A stretch of 34,031 nt of DNA, from assembly GCA_000513555.1 (NCBI GenBank), contig ALYD01000035.1, positions 1-34,031 on the forward strand, given 5' to 3'. The stretch's first letter is position 1. The number at the start of each line of letters is the position of its first letter. This stretch comes from Lachnospiraceae bacterium JC7 (GTDB lineage Bacteria > Bacillota > Clostridia > Lachnospirales > Lachnospiraceae). A program made the position numbers and the translations under genes. This document shows positions 32,616 through 34,031 of this stretch, piece after piece. The notes beneath the pieces are model-generated. The model was not told the DNA's origin and did no database searches. It worked only from the letters and a program-made list of their open reading frames with translations.

Positions 32616-33391
32616 ACGGTAATCATCGCTCCAATATAAATCATCATATAAAACACAGAAAGATGAAGCGGATAATAGATATAGTACAGCCACTTGGGAT
32701 TGAATCTTCCTCTGTCTCCGTCATAGAACCAGATAGGTATAAAACATAACACAGGAAGGAAATATGAAGACAATGTTCCCAATGCTGTCACCAGGACTCC
32801 GCTTCCGATCTTAAGTATCTTTTCTTTATGGAAATTGTACATGAGCGCTATGCTCAGCACACCGTATAGTCCGAACTGGAAGTGAGCAAAATACGCTATT
32901 GCGGCACCTGCTATGACTACCAGCCATTTCAGAACTATATTCTTTCTCCATTTATACATAAACTGCATCACTAAAAGAGAAATCGCCAATGTGAACATCG
33001 GGTTCTGCAGTTCCCATGTATAAGTCTCATTGTACATACAGAGGTCAAACGGAACCTCTGAAATGATGGCAAAAATAAATACTCTCAGGAAATATCTCCA
33101 GAAATTGGAGGTGTTAATAAATCCTTCTACCAGAAGAAATGCGAAGAATGGAAAACTGAAATGACGGAATGTAATGAGAAAATCGAATAATTTAAGCCAT
33201 CTGGCACCTTCTTCAGTAGCTATTGCCATCTGATAATACTCGTCCACATAACCGTAAAGTTTACCGTTCTGGATAATGACGACCGCAAAATAATATGCGG
33301 TCATCATTAAAGCAGCTATAAACTTCAGTGTCCCACCAGAAATACCTATATTCTTTTTTTTACTATTGAGTACACTATGATAAGTTGCCAT
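32612..33391 (-). CDS. TraX-like integral membrane protein
   Basis: The 259-aa protein has about seven or eight hydrophobic segments and the TraX plan: an N-terminal GGTLKFIAALMMTAYYFAVVI, then ITFRHFSFPFFAFLLVEGF, ISEVPFDLCMY, NPMFTLAISLLVMQF, and a C-terminal YYIYYPLHLSVFYMMI. Chromosomal TraX relatives are common in Clostridia and are thought to be acyltransferase-like; the plasmid protein acetylates pilin. The first helix usually contains Met-x3-Asp-His, but here it reads MMTAYYFAVVI, so that pair is missing. It sits between metG (17-nt gap) and tatD (4-nt overlap). The start at 33391 has only a weak purine site. Confidence 0.78.
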   Translation of the reverse strand: MATYHSVLNSKKKNIGISGGTLKFIAALMMTAYYFAVVIIQNGKLYGYVDEYYQMAIATEEGARWLKLFDFLITFRHFSFPFFAFLLVEGFINTSNFWRYFLRVFIFAIISEVPFDLCMYNETYTWELQNPMFTLAISLLVMQFMYKWRKNIVLKWLVVIAGAAIAYFAHFQFGLYGVLSIALMYNFHKEKILKIGSGVLVTALGTLSSYFLPVLCFIPIWFYDGDRGRFNPKWLYYIYYPLHLSVFYMMIYIGAMITV

Positions 33392-33408
33392 AATCCAACT
33401 ATCTTTTA

Positions 33409-33804
33409 TCAGCAGATTATTGATCCTGATGGCATCTTGCTCATCGGAGTCATAAGAGCGATGTTTCCATCATTATCTTCTGCAGCTATGATCATACCCT
33501 GTGATTCCTCTCCGGCTATGGCACGTGGAGCAAGGTTTGCAACGATCATCACACGCTTTCCTACAAGATCCTCAGGATTGTAGGCCTTCTTGATACCACT
33601 GAGGATGGTACGTGTCTCTGAGCCAACCTGAACCTTGAATTTCAGAAGCTTCTTTGACTTCTTTACCTCTTCGGCATGAAGGATCTTTCCTACACGGAAC
33701 TCGATCTTGTCAAAATCATCATAAGTGATCTCCGGCTTCTTCTCAAAATCAGATACCTTTGTATCAGGGAGACAGTCACCGTTCTCATCGATTTCTTCAG
33801 GCAT
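33409..33804 (-). CDS. metG: Methionyl-tRNA synthetase C-terminal tRNA-binding domain (frame-separated part)
   Basis: The frame encodes an EMAP/Trbp111-like OB fold: ITYDDFDKIEFRVGKILHAEEVKKSKKLLKFKVQVG, TILSGIKKAYNPEDLVGKRVMIVANLAPRAIAGEESQGMIIAAED. This is the dimerising tRNA-binding tail of clostridial MetG. The frame is open back to 33915 and reads SRLAQIAAFEA..., the natural continuation of the synthetase, but the upstream part of metG is in another frame. AAGG stands 7 nt before the ATG at 33802-33804, so separate translation is conceivable. Most likely it is the 3' part of one metG gene with a single-base loss between 33891 and 33915. Confidence 0.85.
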   Translation of the reverse strand: MPEEIDENGDCLPDTKVSDFEKKPEITYDDFDKIEFRVGKILHAEEVKKSKKLLKFKVQVGSETRTILSGIKKAYNPEDLVGKRVMIVANLAPRAIAGEESQGMIIAAEDNDGNIALMTPMSKMPSGSIIC

Positions 33805-33890
33805 TCCGTCACCTTCTGAAGCAGCGGAAGTCTCTTCTGAAGAAGCCTCTCCGCCATTTCTCCTTTTGCCTGGGACAGCTTCAAAAGCAG

Positions 33891-34031
33891 CTATCTGTGC
33901 AAGCCTCGATTCTTCTCAACCTCCTGCATAACATCCTCTTCCTTCTTACGCTCGAAAAGTGTTGCAGGTTCTGATGTTACCTTGTTTCCTGACTTGTAAA
34001 GTCCCCACTTATCCATATCGGAAAGTGCAAC
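33891..34031 (-). CDS. metG: Methionyl-tRNA synthetase, internal part ending at a premature stop (5' end off window)
   Basis: The last 46 codons before the TAG at 33891-33893 read VALSDMDKWGLYKSGNKVTSEP..., then ATLFERKKEEDVMQEVEKNRGLHR. The phrase TLFPR/TLFERK(I/K)EEDVM is the usual junction between the MetG anticodon domain and its linker. The expected linker continues one frame away. As given, the synthetase would end here without its C-terminal tRNA-binding domain, leaving a catalytic core that is often functional alone. A sequencing or assembly error is the simplest explanation; a real truncation or frameshift is possible. Confidence 0.8.
   Translation of the reverse strand, partial: VALSDMDKWGLYKSGNKVTSEPATLFERKKEEDVMQEVEKNRGLHR

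Noticed and set aside
33690..33884. Third-frame ORF reading MKLSQAKGEMAERLLQKRL in the metG linker
   Set aside because: It looks helical and linker-like, but joining it would need two frameshifts; the frame leading into the tRNA-binding domain needs one.

Overview
The window reads as a chromosomal segment of a low-to-mid GC Firmicute of the class Clostridia, most likely family Lachnospiraceae. The case rests on a DUF3881-type protein (a family I know from Lachnospiraceae), a bifunctional AdhE, an NADP-type glutamate dehydrogenase, a TraX-like membrane protein, AGGAGG ribosome binding sites, Firmicute-type promoters and DnaA boxes of the form TTATCCACA. I see no prophage, transposase, CRISPR array, rRNA or tRNA. 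All identifications are by eye; no database search was run.

Layout. 1-3310: a truncated RlmI-like rRNA methyltransferase, a PHP-domain phosphatase, rpiB and a small Lachnospiraceae-type 79-aa protein. 3408-7689: a membrane-anchored sugar-binding-protein-like gene, a uracil/xanthine permease (uraA type) with a leader attenuator, and a divergent LysR regulator. 7808-13093: a secreted glycosidase-like protein, an ABC-F ATPase preceded by a leader ORF and terminator, and a divergent pair of paralogous secreted SGNH-hydrolase-like proteins. 13141-18684: a phosphonate-type ABC importer (phnD, phnC, phnE, phnE) followed by a cytoplasmic 5'-nucleotidase-like metallophosphoesterase. 18685-19145: a non-coding gap with a cluster of DnaA boxes. 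19146-21757: an amino-acid ABC permease/ATPase pair with no binding protein, and DUF3881. 21867-26265: gdhA and adhE, each with a notable control region. 26495-31389: murA, then a DHHW protein and an MBOAT acyltransferase that look like a cell-envelope O-acylation pair. 31533-31648: the SRP RNA gene on the plus strand. 31740-34031: a metG-traX-tatD operon in which metG is frameshifted as given.

Most genes are on the minus strand and form short operons bounded by clear intrinsic terminators. No single operon is an obvious new defence or biosynthetic system. The strongest candidates for something undescribed are regulatory: (i) the leader of gdhA, which can form an intrinsic terminator, a competing upstream hairpin, and an 11-bp helix that covers part of the ribosome binding site; (ii) a densely structured 120-nt stretch between gdhA and adhE; (iii) the DnaA-box cluster far from any replication gene; (iv) a leader ORF overlapping a terminator before the ABC-F gene; and (v) Rex-like palindromes at adhE and rpiB. 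Among proteins, the MBOAT/DHHW pair with extra charged cytoplasmic segments and the anchored sugar-binding protein are the most unusual.
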